A DNA stretch of 64,000 bases from Diogma glabrata. Its lineage: Eukaryota; Arthropoda; Insecta; Diptera; Cylindrotomidae. Positions 14,491-25,086 of the stretch are shown piece after piece. Below the pieces are notes generated by a model. That model searched no databases. It was not told where the DNA came from and saw nothing but the letters and a program-made list of their open reading frames with translations. Every line of letters begins with the position of its first letter. Position 1 is the stretch's first letter. Location of the stretch: positions 229,194,754 to 229,258,753 of the forward strand of contig OY856186.1 of the NCBI GenBank assembly GCA_963693315.1, given 5' to 3'. Made by a program: the position numbers and the translations under genes.

Positions 14491-17400
14491 CGACGTCCAC
14501 ACCGTGCTGCCTGGGTAATGCTGACAGAATTAGGTTGGTGTATCGGAGACAAGCAGAGTAAAATCTGCTTAGCCAATGATGGTACATCACGGCGAATTGG
14601 CGTCTTAAGACCAATGCGACTCAAGCGTCTGTTCTCCATGTTAGGGGCGGCTTGAAGGGGGCGTTTGTCTTGAATCAAGCGGCTCGCTATATAAACGTGT
14701 AAAAAGGTTGTTTCTGGTAACCTTAATATGCAGAACGGACCCATTCACGACAATTTGGGTTGGGCCTAAGGATAACAACCTAGCCCCGGAAAAAAAATTA
14801 TTTGTTAAATTTGGAAATTGGAAAAGAATATCGGACCCGGACAAAAACAGAATTTTACCTGGACGTGAAAAAGGACCAGACTACCAAATTGGAACGTGGA
14901 TCGTGCGCAGCCTGAGCGCTCCTGATGCTCTTATAAGTCTGGAAACAGAGGCTGAGAGGTATGGGATGGATATCATAGCTCTGCAAGAAATTAGACAGCC
15001 GATAATAGGAAAACAAGATTTGGATAGTCACTCTCTATACTGTAGTGGTCATCCTTTTCGGAGAGAATTTGGAACTGGCTTTCTTGTTGGTGCACGCATA
15101 CAAGAAGCCGTGATGAAATTCATCCCGGTCAGTGAGAGGATGTGCTACCTACGTGTACGTGGTACATATAACAATATTTTTCTTATTGCCGTGCATGCAC
15201 CTACTGAAGCTAAGACCGTCGACGAGAAGGATAATTTCTACCTAAAACTGGAAGAGGTTATGAAACAAACACCAACACGCGACTTCATTATGGTGACTTG
15301 GTGACTTTAATGGGCAGGCTAGAAGAGATATCTCTTATGGAAATGTGGTGGGCCCTAACAGTCTGCATTTGAATTCGAAAGATAATGGTGAGAGAATGAC
15401 TGAGTTTGCATTATCAAATAATTTGAGAATTGCCAGTACTTTCTTTCCGCATCGATCGATTCATAAACAGACTTGGGTTTCACTGAATGGAAACACTAGA
15501 AATCAAATTGAGCACGTGCTTGTTACAGCACGTTTCTTCTCGAGTGTTCTGGATGTGCGATCCCTTAGAGGTGCATACATTGAAAGTGATCACTTTTTTG
15601 TATGTGCTTAAATAAGGTTCCACTTCTTAAATCCAAGCATTCCGAAATTCAATAAACGGAAACGTTTTAATATCTCATCACTAAAGAATGCTGAAACAGA
15701 AGAGAGATATCAAAACCATATTGCCGAAACATTTGAGAAATCAGAAACCATTAATGGAGACGTCGATAAGTCATGGTATTTGCTTCAAGATGTTGTTTTA
15801 AGCGCTGCTGAGGAAATACTTGAACAACCACAAAACCACTCCCAGAAGCCATGGATGGATCAAGCATGTCTTGATGCCATTCAATACAAAAGAGATTGCT
15901 ATCTAAAATTTCTACAAGGACGCAATACCAGGTCCACGAAGGAGAACTATAAACTGGCAAGACAAGCCGTTATAAAGCTATGTAGCGAATGAAGCGAGAA
16001 TGGTGGAAGAGAAAGTGTGAGGAGATTGAAAGCTTCAATAAGGAACATCAATCGCGTAACTTCTTTCAACAGGTTAAAACCTTAAAGAAGGGCCCTCAAA
16101 CTAGATCGACTGCTATTCAAAACGAAGATGGGGAGCTACAAGTAGCCGCTTATTTTGAAAATCTTCTCAACTTAAGTGACTAGCAACAAGTCGGGCGACG
16201 AGCAAAGCATATTCGTGACATATTCGAACATGCAGACGAACTAAATAAAGAGGAATTCAAAGCGGCGCTGTCAAAATTAAAAAGCAATAAAGCACCTGGT
16301 ATCGACGATATAACATCCGAAATGGATTGTGCATGGTGGTGAAACTCTATCCTTAGGAACGTTTGAGCTTGTTCAAATGATCTGGAGGACTGAAACCATG
16401 CCACAGGACTGAAACACAGCTTTGCTGATACCAATCCATAAAAAAGGTAATCGCCTGCAATACGCAAACTACAGAGGAATCGCACTACTCTGCACAGCAT
16501 ATAAGATCTTTTCCTACATTTTGCAATCAAAAATCAATCTTTTTGCTGAACAACTGTTTGGAGAATATCAGTGTGGTTTCCGGCAGGGCCGAAGTACCAC
16601 CGATGCACTTTTCTCGATAAGGATGATTTTGGAAAAGTGCCGAGAGTTCAACATACCTGCGCACCAACTCTTCATTGATTTCAGGCAGGCCTACGACTCT
16701 CTCGAACGAGAAACTCTATGGTCTGCTCTGGTTTCAATGAGAATCCCTGGTAAGCTGGTATCACTATGCAAATTGACAGTACAGAACTCTCAATGCTGTG
16801 TACGAGTAGAGAACGAAATATCAAAGTTTTTTAAAGTCAACTCCGGTTTAAGACAAGGTGATGCTATCTCTCCTATACTTTTTAATTTAGCCTTGGAATA
16901 TGTGTGTCGTCAAAAAAAACTACCGACTAACAACAATATCGCTTGAGAGTGGTGCTAGAAAAATTGCTCTGCATATTAACTACAATAAAACCAAACTTAT
17001 GAATGTTTTAAGGAAGGCTGAGAAGAAAGATTTGATGTGCGGCGATGAACGAATTGAGGGAGTTGAATCTTTTAAATATTTGGGATCAATGCTTGACTCA
17101 AACAACAGCATACTTACAGATATAAAAGCTCGAATCGCTGCAGGTAATCGAACTGTCTACTCAATTAAACCTCTCTTTGGATCACCGTATGTACCAACTA
17201 ACACAAAGCTCAAGTTATACAAGACATTGATTAGACTGGTTGTGATGTAGGGGTCACAAACGTGGACCCTTACACAAAATGACGAATCGCATTTATCTGT
17301 ATTTGAGCGTAAGATCCTACGCTACATTTTTTGGTCCACTTAAGACAGACGATGGAGAGTATAGAATCCGATATAACTTTGAGATCAGAGACCTTCTTGA

Positions 17401-17690
17401 GGGTCCTGATATAATAGGTTGTATCCGTTCTAATAGGATTGATTGGTTTGGGCATGTTCTACGAGCCGATTCACAGTCTGGAATAATTAGAAAAATGTAC
17501 GTTAGTACCCCAGGGAGTGGGCGACCGCGAGGTAGACCACGACTACAATGGGAGACTGACCTAATAAACGACCTTAAAAAAATCGGCTGCCATGGTAATT
17601 ATGTCACTGTTGCGAATGACCATGGTGAATATTCAAAGCTGATTAGCCTGGCAACGCTCCTATATGGAGCATGAACGCGTTAAAAAAAAA
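14491..17690 (+). mobile_element. RTE-like LINE, copy 2 (plus strand)
   Basis: Full-length by its ends. The leader begins CGACGTCCACACCGTGCTGC and contains CTATATAAACGTG at about 14689; the 3' end has a short A run (17682-17690). It is oriented head-to-head with copy 1 and shares its family. Confidence 0.85.
14850..17674 (+). pseudogene. RTE-like endonuclease-RT, lacks YADD segment
   Basis: Same polyprotein family as copy 1, more broken. The endonuclease piece is open to about 15304, where an extra base shifts GDFNG out of frame. It resumes at 15345-15611 and ends in an in-frame TAA. The linker region (15780-16183) has further frameshifts and a TAG. The reverse transcriptase piece 16422-16946 has NYRGIALL, CGFRQGR, FRQAYDS and LRQGDAISP. 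It then joins directly to SLESGARK, because about 92 bp present in copy 1, including the catalytic AYADD, are deleted near 16939. The C-terminal part (17279-17674) retains RPRGRPRLQW. Non-functional. Confidence 0.85.
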
Positions 17691-17744
17691 TATTAAATAA
17701 GTATATTAATTGAAGCTAGCCTATAGGCATCAGCGCCGGCAATA

Positions 17745-18207
17745 TATTTTTGTCGTGCTTATCGTCCATGTTGGAACGCTCACAGGTAAATAAGTGTTAA
17801 GTATTTATCTCGATCGCAACAGCAACGATTACATCAAAGCAGTAAATTTTTGAAGAAGATCGTCCATTACGTTATTGTCTCATTGTAGGCATGGTCCACC
17901 ACGCGGTCAACTGCTGCTTTGGGTACTGATTTACATTTTTTTAATCATTTCAGACTGCAAGCTGGATCATAGAATACCATGCTAGGTTTATGGAGCTGAC
18001 GCAAAATATATAATATCATGGCCCTTAAGAAAGTGAAGTGAAGAGAAAAATGAAGCGTAAAATTTTACGCTCAATTACAGATAAATGTGTTTTGCCATTT
18101 TGTTTATGCGTTTATATTTGTGCTCCACCTATCACCAGCGGTTTAATTAATATCTTGTATAACTTGAGTCATGGCGTTAAGTGATACATATGGTGATCCA
18201 AGGTGCT
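17745..18207 (-). mobile_element. Old 3' fragment of RTE-like LINE (minus)
   Basis: Aligns by eye, with many differences, to the last ~450 bp of copy 1 in the same minus orientation. Landmarks on the + strand are GGAACGCTCACAGG, CGCAACAGCAACGATTA, CATTTCAGACTGCAAGC, ATCTTGTATAACTTGAG and GGTGATCCAAGG. It is 5'-truncated and heavily decayed, and sits tail-to-tail with copy 2. Confidence 0.75.
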
Positions 18208-18657
18208 TCAATACTTATTGAAGCTTATAATAAGTTCAACTTCGGTTGAAAATTAACCAATTTCTTCTCTTTTAGATCAAAACTTTCAATACAATTTCAT
18301 TAAATCACATCTTAAGCTTTGTAGTATCAATATAATACAGCACAAACTATAAAACTCTCACGGCACCATATATCCACTACTTTGTTCAATTGTTTCTATA
18401 ATATTTTGTATTGACCCAGACCATGAACCACAATTAAATAAATATTTATTTTCACCAATCTGTAAAATTTTTAACGGACAAAATTTTCGGATATCCTTTC
18501 AAGTACGTTATACTAAGTATTGCACGCATTCCAATACAATTTTCTTTACTTATAAAAAAATTAATTCAAGCATTTCCAATTGATTACTTTTCAATAGCTA
18601 AAACAATAAATAAATACCTCAAGGTTGTCAGATAATTATTATTAATAAAATTTAGAG
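18208..18657. other. Intergenic upstream of cuticle gene 2
   Basis: AT-rich, no coding region or repeat recognised; presumed upstream regulatory sequence of the cuticle gene at 18743. Confidence 0.5.
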
Positions 18658-18695
18658 TATATAAGGTTTTAACAGTTGAGTTTAATGTATCAGTT
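18658..18695 (+). promoter_or_regulatory. Core promoter of cuticle gene 2 (TATA + Inr)
   Basis: TATATAAG at 18658-18665 and the initiator TCAGTT at 18690-18695, with the A 34 bp after the TATA start. The same TATATAAGGTTT string occurs in genes 3 and 4. Confidence 0.75.
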
Positions 18696-18742
18696 CCGTT
18701 TCTTTCATAACATTAATAACATACTTGTACTATACATCAAAA

Positions 18743-19283
18743 ATGAAATCCTTTATATTATTGGGATTAGTGGCATGCATTGCTGTTGTGACAGGCCATA
18801 GTGCGTATAGCTATGCTAATTTAAATCAAATATCACATGGTGGATATGGTGGATATGATGGTGGTTATGGTGGATATGGATCGGGATATGGTGCAGATGG
18901 TGGTTATGGTGGGCATGGAGATTATTATGTAAGGATAAATGTTTATATTTTTTAATTTTATTTCTAACGTATAACTGTCATAGGCACATCCTGAATATAA
19001 ATACGAATATGGAGTAAAAGATGGCCATACTGGTGACAACAAAGATGCATGGGAGCACCGTGATGGTGATGTTGTTAAAGGAGGATACTCTCTAGCTGAA
19101 GCTGATGGAACAAAACGTGTTGTTGAATATGTTGCTGATGGTCATAATGGATTTAATGCTGTTGTGAAACGTATCGGTCATGCAGTACATCCACAAGTAT
19201 ATGGTCATGGTGGTTATGAACACGCAGGACTTGGTTATGGATATGGAGGTTATGGATATGGTGGACATGGTTATGGATACTAA
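18743..19283 (+). CDS. RR-2 cuticle protein (CPR family), gene 2
   Basis: Chitin-binding cuticle structural protein. Exon 1 is 18743-18928 (62 codons), the intron is 55 bp (GTAAGG to TAG, phase 0), and exon 2 is 18984-19283 (99 codons plus TAA); 161 residues in all. The signal peptide is [19 protein letters not shown] Gly/Tyr segment follows ([18 protein letters not shown]). The RR-2 domain starts [20 protein letters not shown], with [13 protein letters not shown] and [12 protein letters not shown]. The tail is rich in Gly, Tyr and His ([13 protein letters not shown]). The ATG at 18743 is used because an in-frame ATG six codons upstream would precede the signal peptide. AATAAA lies at 19331. 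Closest in the window to gene 1. Confidence 0.92.
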
Positions 19284-19336
19284 ATACGTTGATCTCAATT
19301 TATACTTTTTGTGTTTTTGTTTGATTTTAAAATAAA

Positions 19337-19629
19337 ATATTTTGTGATATGCTATTTCGTTTTGTTTTTATATAACATTTATTGGTTATTCATCAACATT
19401 TTAAGACCTTAACCAAACAAGTTTTGAGCAACAATTCGACTTTTGTGGCATGTATAGAATCGAAAATTGTTCAGCCTTTTGTTAAGAAATAATTCTGCAT
19501 CATCTGATCAACGTAGCTTGCTCATGACACTTACGATGCCAGGAATGTTATTGCATTTGTTGGGATAGGAACGTTAACAGTTTTTTGACTTCATTACTCT
19601 CTTCATTTATGTGAAGGCCTGTTGGTTTG
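19337..19629. other. Intergenic, no gene seen
   Basis: Spacer between cuticle gene 2 and the Ty3/Gypsy insertion, with nothing recognisable. The last five bases before the LTR (19630-19634, ATAGT) are the target-site duplication. Confidence 0.5.
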
Positions 19630-19634
19630 ATAGT

Positions 19635-19954
19635 TGTTGTATATTGTGTAAGTTAAAGCTTAAACAAAATTCATTTGCTTATTAACCCTAAGTATTACTT
19701 TAAACAACGCCAATGGTTTATAAAACAACAATCAAATTAATACGGTTTAATCAAGCAGCTGATCAATAAATAATAAGAAGATACAAAAACATCATATGAT
19801 ATTCATTGTGCACTGAGACGTCTTTAATTAATGTATTAAAATTTCATTTAAATAAAATTGTATAAAACTAATTTAAATACTAAATAGTTATTTATTATTC
19901 AAAGTGTGTGTGGTGAATTAATTTCATATTTATTGAAGTGAACATAATATAACA
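19635..19954 (+). repeat. 5' LTR of Ty3/Gypsy element
   Basis: 320 bp, starting TGTTGTATATTG and ending TATAACA. I see no difference from the 3' LTR. It contains AATAAAATTGTATAAAAC near 19852, which could supply poly(A) signal and TATA-like sequence. Confidence 0.93.
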
Positions 19955-19972
19955 TGGCGCAGTTATACTGTA
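19955..19972 (+). promoter_or_regulatory. Putative primer-binding site
   Basis: TGGCGCAGTTATACTG follows directly after the LTR terminus. TGGCGC is a common start of retroelement tRNA primer sites; the second Ty3/Gypsy element also has TGGCGC here. The tRNA was not identified. Confidence 0.7.
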
Positions 19973-19985
19973 TAAATAATTGATT

Positions 19986-21131
19986 ATGGGAATTTTAAAG
20001 AAAGTTAAAACTAATTTGGAAGAAAGTTTTAAATCACCAAAGCCACAACGTGGAAGACCACCAAAAACAAGAATAGTCCTACAGACACGAAATAACATGG
20101 ATTTTATTAAAAAAGTTGATAAATTAAATCTGGAATGTTCGAATTTAGCCGAAAACTGGAGAACGTGGAAACAAAACTTCGAAATCTTTTTTACAGCAAT
20201 AGAAGGTGCAAAAAAGAGTGAAGCGGTCAAAGTAGCAATTTTTTTAAATGCCATTGGACAAGAAGGTGTGGAAATATTTAATACCTTTGATTTATCTGAA
20301 GCCGATAAGACAAATTTCAATAAAGTTACCGAATCATTTCAATTATTTTGCCAACCTCGAAAAAACGAGGTTTATGAAAGTTTTATATTTAGAAACTGTA
20401 AGCAAAATAACAGTGAACCATTTGATTCATTTCTACTAGATCTTAAAAAATTAGTTAAAACATGTGGCTACAAGGACGAGTCAAGGATGGTCCGTGATCA
20501 AATTATATTCGGTGTAGAAGACAAACAGCTTCAGAAAAGATATTTAGAAGCAGATGAAAATTTAACTTTAGAAAAAGCTGTGGAAATGGGCCGAGCGACT
20601 GAAATGTCTAAAAAGCAATTTAACGAAATGCAGCGACCATCAACATCAGCAGTGGATGTAATTCAACAAAATCCAGTTACAACAAACCAATATGAAAGTA
20701 ATAGTAATAAGTTAAGTGAACATTCAAAATATAGTAATAGGAATTATAAAACAAATTTTTCTAATGCACATTTTTCTAATAATTTTAGATCTAATTATCA
20801 ACCTGGAAGAAAAAATGATTTTCAAAGATACAACAATATAAGATGTAAATTTTGTTTACAAACTCATGCTGTGGCCAAGTGTCCAGCTTTTGGAAAACAA
20901 TGTTCAAACTGTGGTAAGCTTAATCATTTTGCCTCTGCGTGTTATTTAAAACGCGTTAAAGAATTAAATTTAAACTTTGATGAACATTTATATTTAGATG
21001 CAATTAAAAAAGCAAATTGCAATGATAATTTTTTTTTGCTGTCAGATATTTTATTTTTGATTCATACAAACTATGGTATTCAAACAGTAGGCTTTGTTTT
21101 TGCTGTCGGCAATTCTTCTTGTCGTCGATAA
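19986..21131 (+). CDS. gag: Gag of Ty3/Gypsy element, C-terminus interrupted
   Basis: Capsid/nucleocapsid polyprotein that packages the element RNA. The first ATG is 19986 (MGILKKVK). Residues 21-26 carry RGRPPK, an AT-hook core, unusual for Gag. The capsid-like region runs about residues 40-200 (ENWRTWKQNFEIFF, LFLNAIG, FCQPRKNEVYESFIFRNCKQ). An Asn/Ser-rich linker follows, then two CCHC zinc knuckles: CKFC...HAVAKC and CSNCGKLNHFASAC. After NCND the frame enters the inserted repeat at 21024, so the last ~36 codons are foreign and end at a TAA in it. With the insert discounted, gag and pol lie in one frame, so the parent element probably made a Gag-Pol fusion. Confidence 0.88.
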   Translation: MGILKKVKTNLEESFKSPKPQRGRPPKTRIVLQTRNNMDFIKKVDKLNLECSNLAENWRTWKQNFEIFFTAIEGAKKSEAVKVAIFLNAIGQEGVEIFNTFDLSEADKTNFNKVTESFQLFCQPRKNEVYESFIFRNCKQNNSEPFDSFLLDLKKLVKTCGYKDESRMVRDQIIFGVEDKQLQKRYLEADENLTLEKAVEMGRATEMSKKQFNEMQRPSTSAVDVIQQNPVTTNQYESNSNKLSEHSKYSNRNYKTNFSNAHFSNNFRSNYQPGRKNDFQRYNNIRCKFCLQTHAVAKCPAFGKQCSNCGKLNHFASACYLKRVKELNLNFDEHLYLDAIKKANCNDNFFLLSDILFLIHTNYGIQTVGFVFAVGNSSCRR

Positions 21132-22236
21132 TTTTGCTTTGTCGTTATGAAAATTCTTTGTTGTCATATTTTTTTCTAACAAAATGAAATATAATTTTAT
21201 CTTAGTAGGCGCATAAATGCTATAAATTTGTAATTTATGTTTGACAAATAAACATAAACAAGCAATCATTTATGAATGAAAACGGACATTTTTATTATTT
21301 GCAATTTTACATAATTTTTTATAAGCTGAATAATTTGTAGAAAAAACTTTATTTAGAAACTAATAATTATTATCTTTTAAATAAAATTATAATTTAAAAA
21401 AAATTATCTCATTAAATACCACTCTTCATTGAAATTTTTGTCTAAAATTTTTCAATTTTACTCATTAAATTATTTTTAAGCAACACTGCTCAATCAAACC
21501 ACTACTTAAACCACTCGTCCTTCGGACTCGTGGTTTATTGTGCGCTTTGATTCGCAGTGTTGCTAAATAATTTAATTCGTAAAATCAAAAAATTTTCGAA
21601 AAAATTTCAATGACTCGTGGTATTACAACCGATAATTTTTTTTTGCTGTCAGATATTTTATTTTTCATTCATACAAACTATGGTATTTAAACAGTAGGCT
21701 TTGTTTTTACTGTCGGCAATTCTTCTTGTCGTCGATAATTTTGCTTTGTCGCTATGAAAATTCTTTGTTGTCATTTTTTCTTCTAACAAAATGAAATATA
21801 ATTTTATCTTAGTAGGCGCATAAATGCTATAAATTTGTACTTTATGTTTGACAAATAAACATAAACAAGCAATCATTTATGAATGAAAACGGACATTTTT
21901 ATTATTTGCAATTTTACATAATTTTTTATAAGCTGAATAATTTGTAGAAAAAACTTTATTTAGAAACTAATAATTATTATCTTTTAAATAAAATTATAAT
22001 TTAAAAAAATTATCTCATTAAATACCACTCTTCATTGAAATTTTTGTCTAAAATTTTTCAATTTTACTCATTAAATTATTTTTAAGCAACACTGCTCAAT
22101 CAAACCACTACTTAAACCACTCGTCCTTCGGACTCGTGGTTTATTGTGCGCTTTGATTCGCAGTGTTGCTAAATAATTTAATTCGTAAAATCAAAAAATT
22201 TTCGAAAAAATTTCAATGACTCGTGGTATTACAACC
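21024..22236 (+). repeat. Two tandem ~607-bp units inserted between gag and pol
   Basis: Unit 1 is 21024-21630 and unit 2 is 21631-22236, nearly identical. Each starts GATAATTTTTTTT, then TGCTGTCAGATATTTTATTT, and ends GTGGTATTACAACC. The last ~207 bp of each (21417-21623 and 22024-22229) is a palindrome with ~95-nt arms and a CGTCCTTCGGACTCG apex. The junctions GATAATT, GATAATT and GAAAATT could be degenerate target duplications. Total length 1213 bp is 1 mod 3, and discounting it brings pol into the gag frame. Nature unknown: a tandem MITE, a Helitron-like unit or an amplified insertion. Confidence 0.85.
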
Positions 22237-25086
22237 GAAAATTCGTGGTTTGAACGAATTCGAATAGAAAATTATTTTATAAACTTTAAACTTGACACTG
22301 GGTCGCAGGCTAACGTTTTACCATTTATTTATTTTAAAAAGTTAAAGAATGTCGAACTAAAAGAAAGTAACGTTAAATTAGAAGCGTATGGCGGTGCAAA
22401 TATTAAATTATTCGGCGAATGCGAACTTGTTTGTACGTTGAAAAATGATATTACAATGCTGAAATTTTTAATTGTTGATTCTGATTCAATGCCCATTCTT
22501 GGCCTAAAAGCTTGCAGCGAATTAAATTTAATAGAAAGAATTCATAGTATAAAAGTAGAAGATAAAAACGGATTTATCGATAAATATATAGAAAATTTTT
22601 CGGGACTAGGATGCTTTGTTGATAATTTTAAGCTAGAGTTGAAGGAAAATGCTGTTCCTGTAGCGAAACCTGCTCGTCGGATTCCTCTGAAACTTATTCA
22701 ACCATTGAAAGTAGAATTAGAAGATTTAGAAAAAAGAACAATAATCGAACATGTTGATGAACCTGCAGAATGGGTTTCAAATTTGGTTATAGTTGAAAAA
22801 CCAAATAAAAAGTTGCGAATTTGTCTTGATTCTAAAATAATAAACGAGTCTTTAAAAAATGAAAACTTTCTAATTCCATCATTTGAAGAGATAAGCTCAA
22901 ACTTAGTAAACAAAAAATATTTCTCAGTCCTTGATCTTAAGGAAGGTTACTGGCAAATAAAGCTGGATGAAGAATCGTCTAAGCTTTGTACGTTCAATAC
23001 TCCATTCGGGTGCTATCGTTTCAAAAGATTGCCATTTGGAATCAAAACTGCTCCCGAAGCTTTCCAGAAGTATAATTCACGGAATTTTGCTGATATAAAT
23101 GGCGTTACAATTTATATTGACGACTTATTGATTGCAGCTCAAAGTTTGGAAGAGCATGATGAAATTCTCGATAGAGTAATGAAGAGAGCTAAAGAACTAA
23201 ATATAAAATTTAATGTTAATAAATTGCAATATCGTGTGAATAAAGTCAATTTTTTAGGACATATAATTTCGGAGAATGGTATCTCTTGCGATCCTAATAG
23301 AACTTCAGCCATTTCAGATATAAGTATTCCTAAAAGCAAAAAGGATTTGCAACGGTTGCTAGGTATAATTAATTATGTCAGAAGCTTCATTCCAAATCTT
23401 TCTGATATATCGAAACCCTTAAGAGAATTATTAAAAAAGAATACCATTTTTAGCTGGTTACCACATCACACTACCTGCCTAGATAAAATCAAAAACTTAA
23501 TAGTAAACGCTCCCACATTAAAAACATTTGATAGTACTAACGAAATAACCATTCAAGCAGATAGTAGTAAAGATGGCATTGGTTGTTGTATTATGCAAAA
23601 TGGTAAGCCCATCAGTTTTGCTTCACGAAGCCTAACTGACACAGAAACAAGATATTCTCAGATTGAGAAGGAAATGCTGGCTATATGCTTTGCTTGTAAA
23701 AAGTTCCATAACTGGATATATGGTCGAAAAATTTCTGTGATCACTGATCACAAGCCTTTGCTGGGAATAATGGCTAAAGAGATACACAAGGTTCCATCCG
23801 CAAAACTTCAACGAATGAAGTTGCGTCTTCTAACCTACGACATCGAAATAAAATTTTTACCAGGTAAATATATGTTTGTAGCAGATTTGCTTTCCAGATA
23901 TTATAGTAAAGCAGAATGTGAAATGGAAATAGAGGACTTATCGGAAGTGATCCATACAATCAATATAAGTGATGAAAAAAAAGTGGTATACCAAAATGAA
24001 ACAAAAAATGACATAAGTTTAGGTAAACTTATTAAAGTATTGTCGGAAGGTTGGCCAAATAATAAATCAAAAATCGATGAGGATTTAAAAATTTATTGGA
24101 AATTTAAAGATAATTTAATTTTGGATGATGGTTTAATTTTTTATAATGAAAAGTTGATAGTTCCAACAACGTTACGAAAGTCATTACTAAATGATCTACA
24201 TCGAGGTCATTTGGGGATTGAAAAAACTAAATCCCTAGCAAGAACTTTAGTGTATTGGCCAGGAATTAATAATGAGATAGAAAATACAATCGCATCGTGT
24301 ATGGTATGCCAAAAATTTAGAAATGCTAACAGAAAAGAAGAACTTCACCCACATGAAATTCCTCAGTTTCCGTTTTCTAAGATTGCAATGGATATATGTG
24401 AATTTAATGGTCAAAATTATCTAGTTATTGCTGACTATTTTTCTAAATTCTTGGATATAATAAAACTTCAAAACAAAACAGGTCTTGAAATTATTCGTAA
24501 ATTAGAAAATGTTTTTGCAGTTCACGGTCTACCTCGAGAAATCATTGCTGACAATATGCCTTTCGACTCATATCAGTTTAAATCTTTTGCTAAAGAATTT
24601 GATATTATAGTTACCACTACCAGTCCTCAGTACCCTCAATCCAACGGCATGGCCGAAAAATCTGTGCAAACGGCAAAAGCAATGTTAAAAAAGTGTAATG
24701 TATCTAAACAGGATCTCTGGGTAGCTCTCCTAGAGTATAGAAATACTCCTATACAAAATTTGGATTTAAGTCCAAGCGAACTGCTCATGGGAAGAAAAAC
24801 TAGAACAATAATACCTGGTAAACAGAGTTTGTTCAGTTCTCCATTTTTACCAAAATTAGAGAATAAATTTCGATATAAAACAAATAAAATGTGTAACTAT
24901 TACAACAGAAACAAAAAAAAATGTGAGGAATTTGTTGAAGGGGAAATTGTATGGCTAAAAAATAGAAAACATTGGGAGAAAGCAATAATTAATAAAAAGC
25001 ATTGGACTCCGCGTTCGTACTGGGTAGAATTAGAAAATGGATCCATTTTACGTAGAAATTCGTGGTTTTTACGACATGCAAAATGA
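22216..25086 (+). CDS. pol: Pol of Ty3/Gypsy element (PR-RT-RH-IN)
   Basis: Replicates and integrates the element. The frame opens inside the inserted repeat; native sequence starts at ENSWFERI (about 22237). Domains from the ATG at 22216: protease LDTGSQANVLP near residue 25; RT with AEWVSNLVIVEKP, FSVLDLKEGYWQI, LPFGIKTAPEAFQ and YIDDLL near 300; RNase H with QADSSKDGIG (about 445), EKEMLA and TDHKPLLG (about 510). The integrase zinc domain HRGHLGIEKTK...CMVCQ spans about 661-697; catalytic D726, D779 and E814 follow, then a tail with KHWTPRSYWVELENG and no chromodomain. The D-E spacing is 34, one short of the usual 35, within ADNMPFDS. No stops or frameshifts. No env follows. Relationship to Mag-type elements is by resemblance only. 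Confidence 0.93.
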   Translation: MTRGITTENSWFERIRIENYFINFKLDTGSQANVLPFIYFKKLKNVELKESNVKLEAYGGANIKLFGECELVCTLKNDITMLKFLIVDSDSMPILGLKACSELNLIERIHSIKVEDKNGFIDKYIENFSGLGCFVDNFKLELKENAVPVAKPARRIPLKLIQPLKVELEDLEKRTIIEHVDEPAEWVSNLVIVEKPNKKLRICLDSKIINESLKNENFLIPSFEEISSNLVNKKYFSVLDLKEGYWQIKLDEESSKLCTFNTPFGCYRFKRLPFGIKTAPEAFQKYNSRNFADINGVTIYIDDLLIAAQSLEEHDEILDRVMKRAKELNIKFNVNKLQYRVNKVNFLGHIISENGISCDPNRTSAISDISIPKSKKDLQRLLGIINYVRSFIPNLSDISKPLRELLKKNTIFSWLPHHTTCLDKIKNLIVNAPTLKTFDSTNEITIQADSSKDGIGCCIMQNGKPISFASRSLTDTETRYSQIEKEMLAICFACKKFHNWIYGRKISVITDHKPLLGIMAKEIHKVPSAKLQRMKLRLLTYDIEIKFLPGKYMFVADLLSRYYSKAECEMEIEDLSEVIHTINISDEKKVVYQNETKNDISLGKLIKVLSEGWPNNKSKIDEDLKIYWKFKDNLILDDGLIFYNEKLIVPTTLRKSLLNDLHRGHLGIEKTKSLARTLVYWPGINNEIENTIASCMVCQKFRNANRKEELHPHEIPQFPFSKIAMDICEFNGQNYLVIADYFSKFLDIIKLQNKTGLEIIRKLENVFAVHGLPREIIADNMPFDSYQFKSFAKEFDIIVTTTSPQYPQSNGMAEKSVQTAKAMLKKCNVSKQDLWVALLEYRNTPIQNLDLSPSELLMGRKTRTIIPGKQSLFSSPFLPKLENKFRYKTNKMCNYYNRNKKKCEEFVEGEIVWLKNRKHWEKAIINKKHWTPRSYWVELENGSILRRNSWFLRHAK

